Shown here: positions 47,955 through 58,484 of the stretch, in pieces
Numbering within the stretch: position 1 is the first letter of the stretch
Layout: each line of letters begins with the position of its first letter
NCBI GenBank assembly: GCA_963422505.1
Contig: OY730195.1
Location: 54,333,967-54,397,966 of the forward strand
Length of the DNA stretch: 64,000 nt
Source: Pseudognaphalium luteoalbum
Lineage: Eukaryota > Streptophyta > Magnoliopsida > Asterales > Asteraceae
Reading direction: 5' to 3'
The notes under the pieces: generated by a model
The model's input: the letters and a program-made list of their open reading frames with translations, nothing else
Databases searched by the model: none
What the model was told of the DNA's origin: nothing
Made by a program: the position numbers and the translations under genes

Positions 47955-50900
47955 TGTCGTACCCCCAAATTCGGGTTGCGGAAGCGAATCGGGTCGGGGC
48001 GTGACTAATCAATATACACAGCACAAAAGATATAATGAACGACCACTACATGCGTCGTTTTACATTTAATTTGATAAAATAAAAGTTTACATCAAAGTAT
48101 CGTTTACATTAGCCCCTTTTGAAATTGAGAGATTTAAGTACATAATTAAACTATACAAAATGTAATAATGCAGCTAAATCTCTGATTGTTTGCATGCTGA
48201 CTCGAGCTAATGGATCTTGATTAAGCAGTCCAACCTACTGCTGGTCACCTGTGATACATGCTAAAATGGGTCAGCGAAACGCTGGTGAGCTCACAGGTTT
48301 GTATATCAACATATATTTGTATGAACCGCAAGATTTTATAATTGAATTTAAAATGCAATTAAGCAAAATAAAAGTTATACAGCCATGAGCACATAGTCTG
48401 AGCTTAACTTGAGTGTCAGGTCCAATTAAGGAAACCCAACTGAGTTGCCTCCTACGAGTGCCTAATCCACACTCGTCTTCCCAAATGCTAATACGTCCGT
48501 TTGACCAGTTAGTACGTGCTAACCCGGACGAGGATTGTCAATCCTATATGATATCATATACTAACATTCACGCTACAGATGTATTACCAGACTATGCTAT
48601 GGAGGGCTTTATTGATTAGTTGAAAACAACTCATGTAGTATTTGATTGAATTGTACTTGCGTTCTACTTGTAAAACAAAACGAGCAATAATATCACACCC
48701 CTTAATGAAAAACAGTAAAATAGGGGCTATGAGACTCACCTGAGCCTTGAGTGTTTATTAAAATAAACTTGAATTGATTAGCTGTGAATTGATGTCCGAA
48801 GACTTGTAACCTGTCGGGCGTTCAAAACGCATAATATTATATGAGTGAGTAGATGTCTCAACAGACCATCTATGTTTGTTGTCCAACAATTTGTTATGTC
48901 CAAATGTTTGATTGTTCAACTTGGTTTATCAAAAACGTGTACGACCCGTTGGTGAAAGTTTGTAATAATAATTCTTTAAGATATTATCATTAATTATGTG
49001 TCATCGTATACATTGTTACATTATGTATCATGTGTGGTTATAAGTGATTACCCATGTTCAATACTTAGTGAAGAAACAAATCCCATAAATTCTGTCTTTA
49101 GCGACACTAGTAGCGACACTAGTGTCAGTGTCGCATGTCATGCGACACTAGAGTAAGTGTCGCAGTGTATGCGAGTGTCGCAGGTCATGCGATACTAAAG
49201 TCAATATCACAGTGAGTTTATGCGACACTAGGGTCAGTGTCGCATTAAGGTCAGTGTCGCAGTGAGGTTATGCGACATTAGGGTCAGTGTCACATGTTCA
49301 AACAAATTTTCAATAAGTAGCGACACTATTAGCGACACTATGATAGTGTCGCAGTTAGTGTCGCAGGTCATGCGACACTAGCGTCTGGCCAAATTTCTAA
49401 TTTTAATCCAAGTGTTCTAAGTATCGGTTATTCATTCGGGAAACTTTCTAAATTTAGTTTTTGGTCCAAGTTACTAACTAGGTCAACCAAACCCATTTTT
49501 GTTACCACTTTCCAAAAATAGTAAGTTTTTCGAAAACTAGCCACTTTTGTTGACTTGGTCAAACTTACTCGGTTTGACCCGAAACTTTCACCCAACCCAA
49601 ATATCAGTTTATAGAGTCTAAATAAATTGTCGGTTTATGTCCAAGTTCACCAAGAGTGTCGATTCTTATAAAAGTTCCAAATATTTAAGATTTCACATTT
49701 CGACTTTTTGTCGGTTTATTCCACCATGTGTCTAACATATTTCTGGTCCCAATCAAGTCTCACCAATTTTTCTAACTGATCTTCTATGTGTTTAGGGTCT
49801 AACATATATTTTTCCAAGAGTCTTAAGTCCATGATCATAGAGAAACAATTTAACTTGTCATGCATAGTCCAGTTTCTGATTTTAGTCAGGTCAGTCCCAA
49901 AAATCGATAAATAGAGAAAAATACGTTCAGATCTTGTAAAAACGTAAAACGTAAAAGTTGTAGATCTTTTCAATACGCAAATTTTTTAAAAAAAAATTCA
50001 TCTTCTAACTCTTCTTAGAACTCAAGTTATGACATTTTTAGTAATCTGTGTTTTTCTGGACAGATTGTGTATCTCTTGTGAAAAGTTCATAAAAACGTAT
50101 TTCAAGTTTATATTTGGACATAATCTTGTTAGGTGAGCTTTATAACATGTAAATAGACAATATGAAAGTAAGAAAGAGTTTCCTTACAAAGATCTTGATG
50201 GAAATGTGATGAGATGATGGTGTAAGTGTTCTTGAGCTTGTTATTATTACAAATAGTTAAGGAATTTGTTGGTGGTTGATGGTGGTGACTTGGTAGTTTA
50301 TGGTGGAGTTATGGTGGTTAGAATTCTCTGGATTTTTAGAGAGAGAAGTGATAGAGAGAAGTTGGAGAAAATGAGAGAAAGAGAGTTAGTGGAAAATGGT
50401 CTTGCATGTTGAATGTATGGAAGTAATGAGTGAGTGGGTTGCATGAAGGATTAAAGGAGGAAAGGAAAGGTGGCACATGGGTGCACATGGGGGTTGAGGG
50501 GGCCGGCCAAGGGGGCCCACTCAGGGGTATTTTGGTCATTTTCTCACTTATTCGATTTGTGCTTCGTGCGGTGTTCGTTTTCTCGTTCGGTTTGGTGTTT
50601 AAACGTTTATTACGCGTTTTTAAGTAACGATTTAGATTTCAATACTTTCACTTGAAGTGTTCTTTCTAAATACTTGGAAAAACATTTATATAGATGATTC
50701 GTTAATTTAGGGATCTCGATTTGCTCGTTCGTTGTACGGATTTTAAATCACGTAACCGTTGTTTGTACGACATAAATTGATTACAAAGTATTATTATCAA
50801 AATAATATTTTGGGAAGATATTGTCATTAAATAATGTTATATTATTTAATAAAATTGTTTCACCAACGTCCGTATTTAATTGAACCGAATTACATTCGAT

Positions 50901-51050
50901 TTGAAACTTGTACGATTTAATCGAATCGCATAATTGTATATATTCAATAATATATATATCGGTACATTAATTAGCCTAACACATAACTAATTACATGTAA
51001 TAATAATTGATTAGGCACTAATTACTAGCCCTAAATTGACGGGTGTCACA
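47955..51050 (-). repeat. 5' LTR of element E (right on + strand, 3,096 bp)
   Basis: Matches 39213-42307 over its full length. Its plus-strand left end reads TGTCGTACCCCC, where the other copy has TGTCGCACCCCG. GCGACAC array at 49102-49385. Followed by CCTTA. Confidence 0.95.
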
Positions 51051-51055
51051 CCTTA

Positions 51056-52521
51056 GATTCTAAGTACACAGTAGAATTGGAAAACGGAAAACTTATTGAG
51101 GCCGACAGTGTGATACCTAATTGCACTTTAAACTTAGCTAATGAGCTCTTTTCCATTGATTTGATACCCGTCGAGATCGGCAGCTTTGACATCATCGTCG
51201 GTATGGATTGGTTATCCAAGCACCGAGCCGAAATAGTTTGTTTTGAGAAAATCGTCCGCATCCCTCTCGTCACCGGTGGAACTTTAGTCATACAAGGGGA
51301 GACCAGTGGGACGAGCCTAAACATCATTTCTTGCATGAAAACCCGAAAATACTTGAGAAAAGGGTACCAGGCAATCCTCGCACATGTTATGGAGAAAAAG
51401 TCAGAGGAGAAGCGACTTGAGGATGTGCCTATTGTTCGAGATTTCCCAGAAGTTTTTCCTGAAGACTTGCATGGCCTTCCGCCACCTAGACAAGTTGAAT
51501 TTTCTGTTGATCTTGTGCCCGGTGCAGCACCTGTGGCACGAGCACCTTACCGACTAGCCCCATCCGAACTTCAGGAGTTGTCTACTCAGTTACAGGAACT
51601 CCTGGACAAGGGATTTATTCAACCAAGTTCCTCACCTTGGGGAGCTCCGGTCTTGTTTGTGAAAAAGAAAGACGGTTCTTTCCGCATGTGCATCAACTAT
51701 CGTAAACTTAACAAGTTAACTGTCAAGAACCGTTACCCACTTCCTCGCATTGATGACCTGTTTGACCAACTTCAGGGGTCGAGTTTCTATTCCAAGATCG
51801 ATCTACGGTCAGGTTATCACCAACTCCGAGTTCGTGATGAAGATATTCCAAAAACAGCCTTCCGAACTCGTTACGGGCATTATGAGTTTCAAGTGATGCT
51901 ATTCGCCTTGACCAACGCACCGGCGGTATTCATGGACCTTATGAATCGGGTGTGTAAGCCTTACCTTGACAAGTTTGTCATTGTCTTTATTGATGACATT
52001 CTAATTTACTCGCGCAATGAACCAGAACACGCGCAACACCTGAAAACCATCCTAGAGCTGCTCAAACACGAAGAGTTATACGCCAAATTCTCTAAGTGTG
52101 AGTTCTGGATGCAAACCGTTCAATTTCATGGACACGTGATTGACAGTCAAGGAATCCATGTTGATCCTTCAAAAATCGAGGCTATCAAATGCTGGCAAGC
52201 ACCGACTACACCTACTGAAGTACGCCAATTGTTAGGACTCGCCGGATACTATAGGCGGTTCATTGAGAATTTTTCGAAAATAGCCAAACCTCTCACTGCC
52301 CTGACTCAGAAAGAACAAAAGTTCGACTGGACCGATGTACAAGAGTCAGCTTTTCAACTGCTCAAACAGAAACTCTGCAGTGCACCTATCCTATCCTTAC
52401 CCGAGGGTAACGATGACTTCGTGGTGTACTGTGATGACTCACACCAAGGACTCGGTTGCGTGTTGATGCAACGAGAAAAAGTTATTGCTTACGCCTCTCG
52501 ACAACTCAAGGTCCACGAAAA
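51056..52521 (+). pseudogene. Gypsy pol of element D, 3' half: PR end, RT, truncated RNase H
   Basis: Continues in frame from 39212 once E and one CCTTA are removed. Protease remainder (VELENGKLIEADSVIPN, FDIIVGMDWLSKH), RT (SKIDLRSGYHQLRVR, VFIDDILIYS) and RNase H up to VIAYASRQLKVHEKNYTT are open. RT substitutions unlike E and A are MCINYRKLNKL (for CIDYRELNKL) and VMLFALTNAP (for PFGLTNAP), consistent with a decayed copy. The rest of RNase H and all of integrase and chromodomain are deleted at the junction at 52521-52559. Confidence 0.93.
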
Positions 52522-52559
52522 GAATTACACAACTCTCGACAACTCAAGGTCCACGAAAA
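52495..52559 (+). repeat. Deletion junction of D with 27-bp filler direct repeat
   Basis: CTCTCGACAACTCAAGGTCC..AAAA occurs at 52495-52521 and again at 52533-52559, separated by 11 bp. The second copy runs directly into LTR sequence (AAAATCGAATCGAAAC) corresponding to 32641 of the 5' LTR. Confidence 0.9.
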
Positions 52560-53674
52560 TCGAATCGAAACATAATAATAATGCTTTTGAGAATTATTAT
52601 TACACACCGTCACCAACGGGCCATACTTGTTTTTCAAAACTACAAACGAAGTACCAAACAAACACTTGGACATTTTCTAGTTGAGTGGACGACTAGCATG
52701 GGTGATCTTTCACTACACCAACTTACTTACTTATTTTCTTACAACCTTGTGCGTTTCGGACGCCAGAAGGTTGCAGGGTTCGGAGAACCACATACGGAAT
52801 TACATCCGCTTTACTTACTCGATTTCACATACGTACTTACTAGACTCAGGTGAGTCTTACAGCCCCACTTTTACTGTTTTATACATATGGGGTGAGATAC
52901 ATTGCTTACTTTTCTTGAACACAAGTAGAACAACTCATTTTACTATACGGGATTGCATGAGTTACTTACTTTTACTGAAGTCTCTCCATCATATATAGTT
53001 AGTTATGGACTTAAGCGCGAACACTAGTTAATGGATCCATTAGGGAAATGACCCTCCCCGCCCGGGGTAGTAGCGCTACCACGAACTAAACCGTATAAAC
53101 GGGCGACTATTATTCGTTACTTATGCTTGCTCAGTTACGAGCATGTCACGGGAGCAACTTATTACTTATGGGTTAAGCTTCGATTATGAGCCTCATGGCA
53201 ACGGTATAACTTACTTACTTTACATTTGCTGGATTGCAAATACCTGATTTACGCCTGCGGGCATTACTGATGAAAGCTTGTGTTCAAATACTAATATTAT
53301 TTACAAACCTGTGAGATTCACCAACATTCGTGTTGACCTTTTTAGCTTTGTATCTCAGGTACACAGACGGAGTAGGATTCCCTCAGGATACTAGCTAGAG
53401 TCGCATGATTTCTACACTGCATTTAACGGAGATTCTTAGCATTATCTTTTGTATTTATTATGATCATGTAATAGAATCTCCCGCTATACGCGCGGACTCT
53501 AGGGAACTTCATTTTGTAACCAAAAACTCTATGTTTTCAAACATTTTATGTATGGAAATGTAACTATTTTACAAATGTATATAGATGTCGTTTGCTTTAC
53601 TTTTGTGCTGTGATATTTGATTAGTAGTACCCTAAAGCTTGCTTCCACTGAACAGTGATTTTGGGGGTGTTACA
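52556..53674 (+). repeat. 3' LTR of element D, 5'-truncated (1,119 bp)
   Basis: Corresponds to 32641-33092 plus 36281-36951 of the 5' LTR; the first ~1,190 bp are missing. It keeps the empty site of solo LTR F at about 53004-53008. It ends GGGGGTGTTACA followed by the duplication CGGAT. Confidence 0.93.
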
Positions 53675-53871
53675 CGGATTGACTTGGTTAGCGAGTTGAG
53701 AAGTTTGCGAATCGAGTTGCGAGCTGGGTTTAGTTTCTGCGAATTCAGAATTAAATCTTTTAAACTGAACTTACGACTTGAACTTTTGATGTAATATGTT
53801 ACTTTCGACTTTAAAAGTTCACTAATATATGTTTTGACGTAAGAATTATATATTGATACGTAATAACATAT

Positions 53872-53911
<40 letters not shown>

Positions 53912-54149
53912 ACTTTTGAGTTTATCATAATAAGTTATATATATGTATTAATTTAACTTACGACTACTTAGTAATAAGTTAAAAAAATTTATATATACGA
54001 CTTGAGACAATAATGTAACAAGTTTTATAAATAATTTAGAACTGAGATGTTTGATGAATATTGATATTCATAATACATTATAGTTTAAAATTTATTTTAT
54101 GTTGGTAACGTGCATTAATTGTGTTTGTCATTTGTGTTCTTTTACAGAT
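53675..54149 (+). other. Element B resumed: remnant of the 5' UTR intron of accessory gene 1
   Basis: GCGAGTTGA/GCGAATCGAG motifs continue from the left of D. A (TA)n microsatellite lies at about 53873-53909, where C has hairpin motif copy 1; no motif copy is visible here. The end TTCTTTTACAG is a splice acceptor two bases before the ATG at 54150. Confidence 0.6.
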
Positions 54150-55749
54150 ATGGTGAGACAGTTTGATAAAGGTCACAATATACTTGTTGATCTTGATCTT
54201 TCGGCACGCGGAGCTAATAAAGTAGCTCAGGTGTTGACATTCTTTGCACGTTCTCGCATTCGTTATGCGATTACGGAGTCTCCACCAATCTCTCAAGGTA
54301 TATTGAATGATTTTTGGACACATATTCAGTATGATGAGAGCCTGAATCCTCCAGTTATCCGTACAACGATCACCAATCGACCGGTTGTTTTTGCAGCTTC
54401 TGACTTACGTCAGATTCTACAGTTGGGTACTGTAGATCAAGAGGATAGACCCACGGAGTACCCAATGGACTTCATTGAGGGTGCTCTTGAACGTCTGGGT
54501 TATATGGGCGAACGACGAGGACGCCTGTTTCTCAAGGCCCTTGTTATTGGGCAATGGAGATTTTTGTGGCACGTTATCGTCACTATTTTTGGACCGAAGA
54601 AAAGCTGTTTTGATGAGTTAAGCCCTGCTCTTATATCGGCTGTACTGTCACTGTTTTATAATAAACCATACAGTTTTTGTGATTATATTTTTGGAGAGCT
54701 GGTACGCCAGATATCGGGTACTGTGAGATCTCAATTTTTGATCTACCCGAGGTTCTGCATGTTCATCATCTGTTTTCGGATTGCTGATCTTGTTATCCCT
54801 GAGCCACACTTACGTGTAGATACTATTGCGCTTAGAGGATACAACGTGATGTTCGAGCAGACTATTCGTCGTGAAGAATATGTCAAGCCTGAGATGCGTG
54901 ATCTTTTTGGATATATTCTTGATGCAGATTATGTGACGCCACCAAATAATGGTTGGTTGGATATCGATGCTGCTGCTGTTGCTGATGCTCGAACAATTCC
55001 TGAGCCTGTAGCTGATGTGGTTCAACCTGAAAATCCACAAGAGCTACTTGAAGAGGTTCTGGAACAAGCTGATAGGACTGGGGAACAGGTGAACCCAGAT
55101 ATTGCTGCACAGCTGGTACAAGATGTGCTAGGTCAGAATGACGACGCATGAGATCCTGAATTGAGAGAATTAGATTAGTTTATTGCTCCTACTCAGGAAC
55201 CGATGGATACAGAACCAGAGGTTGATATTCCAGAGTTAATAAACTATCTCTGTTACTCCTACAACTAATGTTACTCCTACAACTGATGCAGAAAGGATTA
55301 CATTCTTAGATTTGCGAGTTAAGGAGTTAGAGAAGCTTACTTTAAATATTCCAGAGTTGGTAGCACAGAACCTTCTTTTTGCACAACAGATTACTCAATA
55401 GAGTACATCTTACAAGACATTGTTGGAGACTCATACCACTTTGCTTCAAGATTTTACTACCCAACGACTGAAGTTTGATTCCTTAGAACGTTTAGTGTTG
55501 AGAGTGAATTCAGGACAGTCAGCTCAGGGGAAGATATTGGTATATTTAGAGTTTTGCAAATAAGATGAGTTAAGGAAGAAAAGAGATGATGACAAAGACG
55601 ATGATCCCAGTGCACCGAAAGATGGTGAGCTAACTGGTCCTTCAAAGACTAGTGAGCAAACTATGATTCAGGGGGAGTCTGGGGGTGCAAGTGGTGATGG
55701 TGCTGGTACAAGTACTGCGGGTACAAGTGAAGCTGGTAAGACAGCTTAG
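54150..55749 (+). pseudogene. Accessory gene 1 of element B, intron-less and internally deleted
   Basis: Starts MVRQFDKGHNILVDLDLSARG and is colinear with C's exon 1 (DLRQILQLG, VIGQWRFLWHVIVTIFG, SPALISAVLSLFYNKP, IYPRFCMFII). Stops occur at about 55149 and 55177. Beyond, the sequence passes from an exon 1-like end into exon 2-like codons (EPEVDIPE) with no intron, then jumps at about 55237 into the middle of C's exon 4 (SVTPTT...DAERIT). All three introns, exon 3 and the start of exon 4 are absent. The exon 4 coiled coil and tail (GTSEAGKTA) end at 55749 with further stops. Non-functional. Confidence 0.82.
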
Positions 55750-56414
55750 ACTTGTGTAGTTATTTGTACTTAGGATTTAGTTGAATTATGATTGTAAATA
55801 ATATTTGTAACTGAATATTTGTAACTTAATATTTTTTGGTAATATATTCGGCTTGAGATTATTATTACAAGTTAAATATATTAGAAATTATTTGAGTTAT
55901 ATATGTTATGTAGAATAGTGATCGAAAGTCTTCCGACTCATTGAGTAGTTGAGCGGCGTGTCCCAATTAGTTTTGGCGGTCAAATTTCTATGATAACATA
56001 CATATTTTAGACTTGAGAGTTTCTTATAACTGGCAAGTTTAATATGTAATATCTTTAACTAGACAAAGATATATAATTTAAAGATATAATTGAAAGTTAA
56101 GTTTTTAAAAAATAACCGTTCAATCAAGTCTTGGAGTTATATAAGTTAATTAATTGTAAACTTAAATGTTTGGTGATTATTCACAATATATTACAGTTTA
56201 AGTTTAATTAATATTTGTTAAGTGTTTTATAAAAGATTTAAGAAATTTTAGATTGATTTAGGGTAATCAATAAAATATTTATCAGTTATTTATTGTGTTT
56301 ATATTATAGACTAATTACACAAAAGAATTAATAAAGAAATTCCTAGATTGATTCAGAGAAATCAATGAAGGAATTTAGATTATTAATATTTATTTGTGTT
56401 TGTGTTTTTCTAGG
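55750..56414 (+). other. Region between accessory genes 1 and 2 of B
   Basis: AT-rich, colinear with 27592-28238 in C. Contains hairpin motif copy 3 and ends TTTGTGTTTTTCTAG, a splice acceptor. No credible ORF. Confidence 0.6.
55921..55980 (+). ncRNA. Structured 60-nt motif, copy 3 (two hairpins)
   Basis: Same block as copies 1 and 2. Hairpin 1 pairs CGACT with AGTTG (one G-U wobble). Hairpin 2 is CCAA ... TTGG within 55963-55976, again four pairs with different bases. It lies 430 nt upstream of the acceptor for accessory gene 2. Confidence 0.5.
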
Positions 56415-57443
56415 GATTGAAATACTTGATCTATCGGATTCAGAAGATAATTTTCTTGATGAGATAGATGAAGATATTAATTATGATTTGGAGGAAGGAG
56501 AGTTTCAACCACCTGAAGATTGGACTGCTGGACTGTTGTTTCGGAGATAGAGCTAGACATGGGTGTAGATCCAGATGCAAATATAGATGAACACCTTGTA
56601 AGCCCATCTAGAACAGAGATTGTATTTGAAGATGAAGAAGGTCCTAAAGTTGTTTATGTAGATGAAGATATTGATGACTCAGCCGATTATGAAGAAGAGA
56701 TTCCTGAAAAGCATAAAGACAATCCGATATTTAGACCTTTAGAGAAAAAGAAAAAGAAAAGGGTTGGAGTTTCGGAGGTTGATACTACAGGAAAACGTGA
56801 AGTGCGTAGAGGGATTATCAGTTGGTATTTTGATTCTGATCTGAAGCTTTTCGCGATTAAAAGGTTTGACGGAGTTCAATATTTTGAGCGAAAGCTTACA
56901 GTGTTCAGTTCTCTACCTAAATATGAGATTTGAGACTTGGCTAGATTACCTTTGAAGAATCTAGATAATGATTTTGTTGGTGGATATGTAGAACATGTAA
57001 TCAAGACTGAGGTTCGGTCAGGGAAGTTTGAGAAGATTAAGCCAAGGAATGGAAAAACGATAAAGTTAAAGGAGAGAAGTCAAAGGACTGGAAGGAGAAG
57101 AAGAAAGAAAGTGTATCCAGCTGTCAAGTGTGTTCAGCAGATTTCACTAAAAACAATGCCACAAGATATTCCGGGAAATATGAAAAGTTGGCATGTGGAT
57201 TCAGAGACTGGAGAGGCTGTCATAGTTGAAGTTGATGATGAAGTTGAAGGTGGTGAACGTGAGATTTTCAAAGTTTATGACTATCGTCACCTTATGAACA
57301 TGTCAAAGAAAGATTTATTAAAGTTGAATGAGAATAGAATCTTTTGTACTGAAGGATGGGGTGATTTAGCACGAGATTATCAAATGATGGTTAAGACTTG
57401 CATCAAAATGAAGATATATGCAGGAAGCAAAATTTACAAATGA
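56414..57443 (+). pseudogene. Accessory gene 2 of element B (frameshift and stop)
   Basis: Colinear with C's 340-aa protein. The ATG of C is ATT here (56416) and the third codon, also Met in C, is ATA. An 8-bp tandem duplication (GGACTGCT/GGACTGTT at about 56523-56538) shifts the frame after EDWTA. TGA at about 56931 replaces the CGA codon of C. The conserved core (GIISWYFDSDLKLFAIKRF), basic stretch RTGRRRRKK and C-terminus (GDLARDYQMMV, AGSKIYK) are well preserved, better than B's gag-pol. Confidence 0.82.
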
Positions 57444-57487
57444 AGACTAAAGAAAAGCGTGAAGATAAAGACGCTAGAGCTATTGTC

Positions 57488-57496
57488 AAGGGGGAG
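57488..57496 (+). other. Polypurine tract of element B
   Basis: AAGGGGGAG, two bases before the 3' LTR, identical to that of C. Confidence 0.85.
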
Positions 57497-57498
57497 TG

Positions 57499-58092
57499 TG
57501 TTGAGACATAGTTTGTGACAACAGATCTAGCTTGAAAATAGGACTGGTGTAATTATAATCATGTTCGTACATTGGTTTAGATTTGTAAATAAAAGATATA
57601 AGTTTGTTATTAATATTTGTTAAATATATTAATGTTTTTAAGTGTTAGATAAATATCGAAACAAACTAAAGTCTGACATGCGAGTCGAGATCTCAAGTCG
57701 CAAGGCTTGGCAATGCGAGATGAGATCTGAGTTCGCGAGTCTGCCAGCGAGCCAAGTCGAGCTGGGCTTGGGCTTGGTTGCGAGATGAGTCAACTCGCAG
57801 GCCCATGAGCTGCGAGTTAAACCGAAGTATATATATTTATGATTTCGGTGAAATTCAAAAACATGAAAAAACAAGAACTTTGCTATTCATTTAAAAAAAC
57901 CTGCGAATTCAATCTAAAGAGAAAAACCTAAAGACTAAAAGCTAGGCTTTGACGATTGATCGTTTAAAGCAAAGTATATTAGTTAATATAAACGTGAACT
58001 TATTCGTTATAGTATGATAATGCGTATTGAGGAATTCCGCACCTTAATACTACAAATAACGAAGTTATCGATCCTAGAACTAGGGACTTACA
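57499..58092 (+). repeat. 3' LTR of copia element B (594 bp)
   Basis: Starts TGTTGAGACATAG and ends GGGACTTACA; about 4% different from 6674-7270 by eye. Followed by CTGCT, the right duplication. Confidence 0.92.
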
Positions 58093-58097
58093 CTGCT

Positions 58098-58137
58098 AAT
58101 CATGAATTTAAGGGTGCGAAAGATTGGTATCAGAGCC
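58098..58137 (+). other. End of A's 5' LTR and primer binding site
   Basis: AATCATGAATTTAAGGGTGCGAA completes the LTR end (GCTTCCGCT is left of B), although the usual CA terminus is mutated. TGGTATCAGAGCC at 58125-58137 is the tRNA-iMet primer site. Confidence 0.75.
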
Positions 58138-58387
58138 TAAGGTTATAGTGAACTAGGTTGCATTTAGTAGGCCTAAACTGTGACCGTTAGGCAGTATTTC
58201 CTTATTAGGTATGACTGGTTCGGAAATTACATCGTACAAGTTTAATTTAACATAGCCTGATCAACTATGTAAAATTAAAGAAAGATGATGTGAGACCTGA
58301 AATGGTTATGTTGAACAGGGTCACACTAGTTGACTTTGACCACGAGAGAAACGGGACCATTATTTATTTGTGCTAGACACTCTAGGC

Positions 58388-58453
<66 letters not shown>

Positions 58454-58484
58454 CCTCACTTATTGAAACATTCTTCCCACAGAA
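58138..58484 (+). other. Leader of element A with (TA)n microsatellites
   Basis: Matches the leader of D (36968-37271): CTAAGGTTATAG-GAACTAGGTTGCATTTAG, GACCGTTAGGCAGTATT and TTTAACATAGCCTGATCAAC blocks. A (TA)n/(CA) microsatellite at about 58387-58450 is longer than in D. Confidence 0.75.

Larger units (their letters stand above)
39213..51050 (-). mobile_element. Gypsy (Tekay-like) element E, reverse strand, youngest insertion
   Basis: LTRs 39213-42307 and 47955-51050 flank a reverse-oriented internal region with pre-gag ORF, gag-pol, primer site and polypurine tract. CCTTA lies at 39208-39212 and 51051-51055. By eye the LTRs differ by 18 substitutions and 1 indel over 3.1 kb (about 0.6%), the lowest of all elements here. 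The gag-pol is almost open: one frameshift, one stop, plus one in the pre-gag ORF. Insertion is inside D's protease codons in antisense. Confidence 0.95.
31451..53674 (+). mobile_element. Gypsy (Tekay-like) element D, carrying solo LTR F and element E
   Basis: The 5' LTR starts TGTGAAACCCGCC at 31451 and the 3' LTR ends GGGGGTGTTACA at 53674. The 5-bp duplication CGGAT flanks it (31446-31450 and 53675-53679). Between them lie primer site, pre-gag ORF, gag-pol split by E, and a 3' LTR missing its first ~1,190 bp. RNase H C-terminus and integrase are deleted. About 19 substitutions over 1.1 kb of comparable LTR give about 1.7%. Confidence 0.92.
6674..58092 (+). mobile_element. Copia element B, 51.4 kb including nested elements C, D, E and F
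   Basis: LTRs at 6674-7270 and 57499-58092 are homologous, both starting TGTTGAGACATAG and ending GGGACTTACA. Flanking 5-mers are CCGCT (6669-6673) and CTGCT (58093-58097), a duplication with one mismatch. Primer site, gag, pol, two accessory genes and polypurine tract are all present between them once C (with D and its passengers) is removed. By eye the LTRs differ by about 23 substitutions and 5 indels (about 4%). Gene order and the extra genes match C, so B and C are relatives. B is inserted into the end of A's 5' LTR. Confidence 0.9.
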
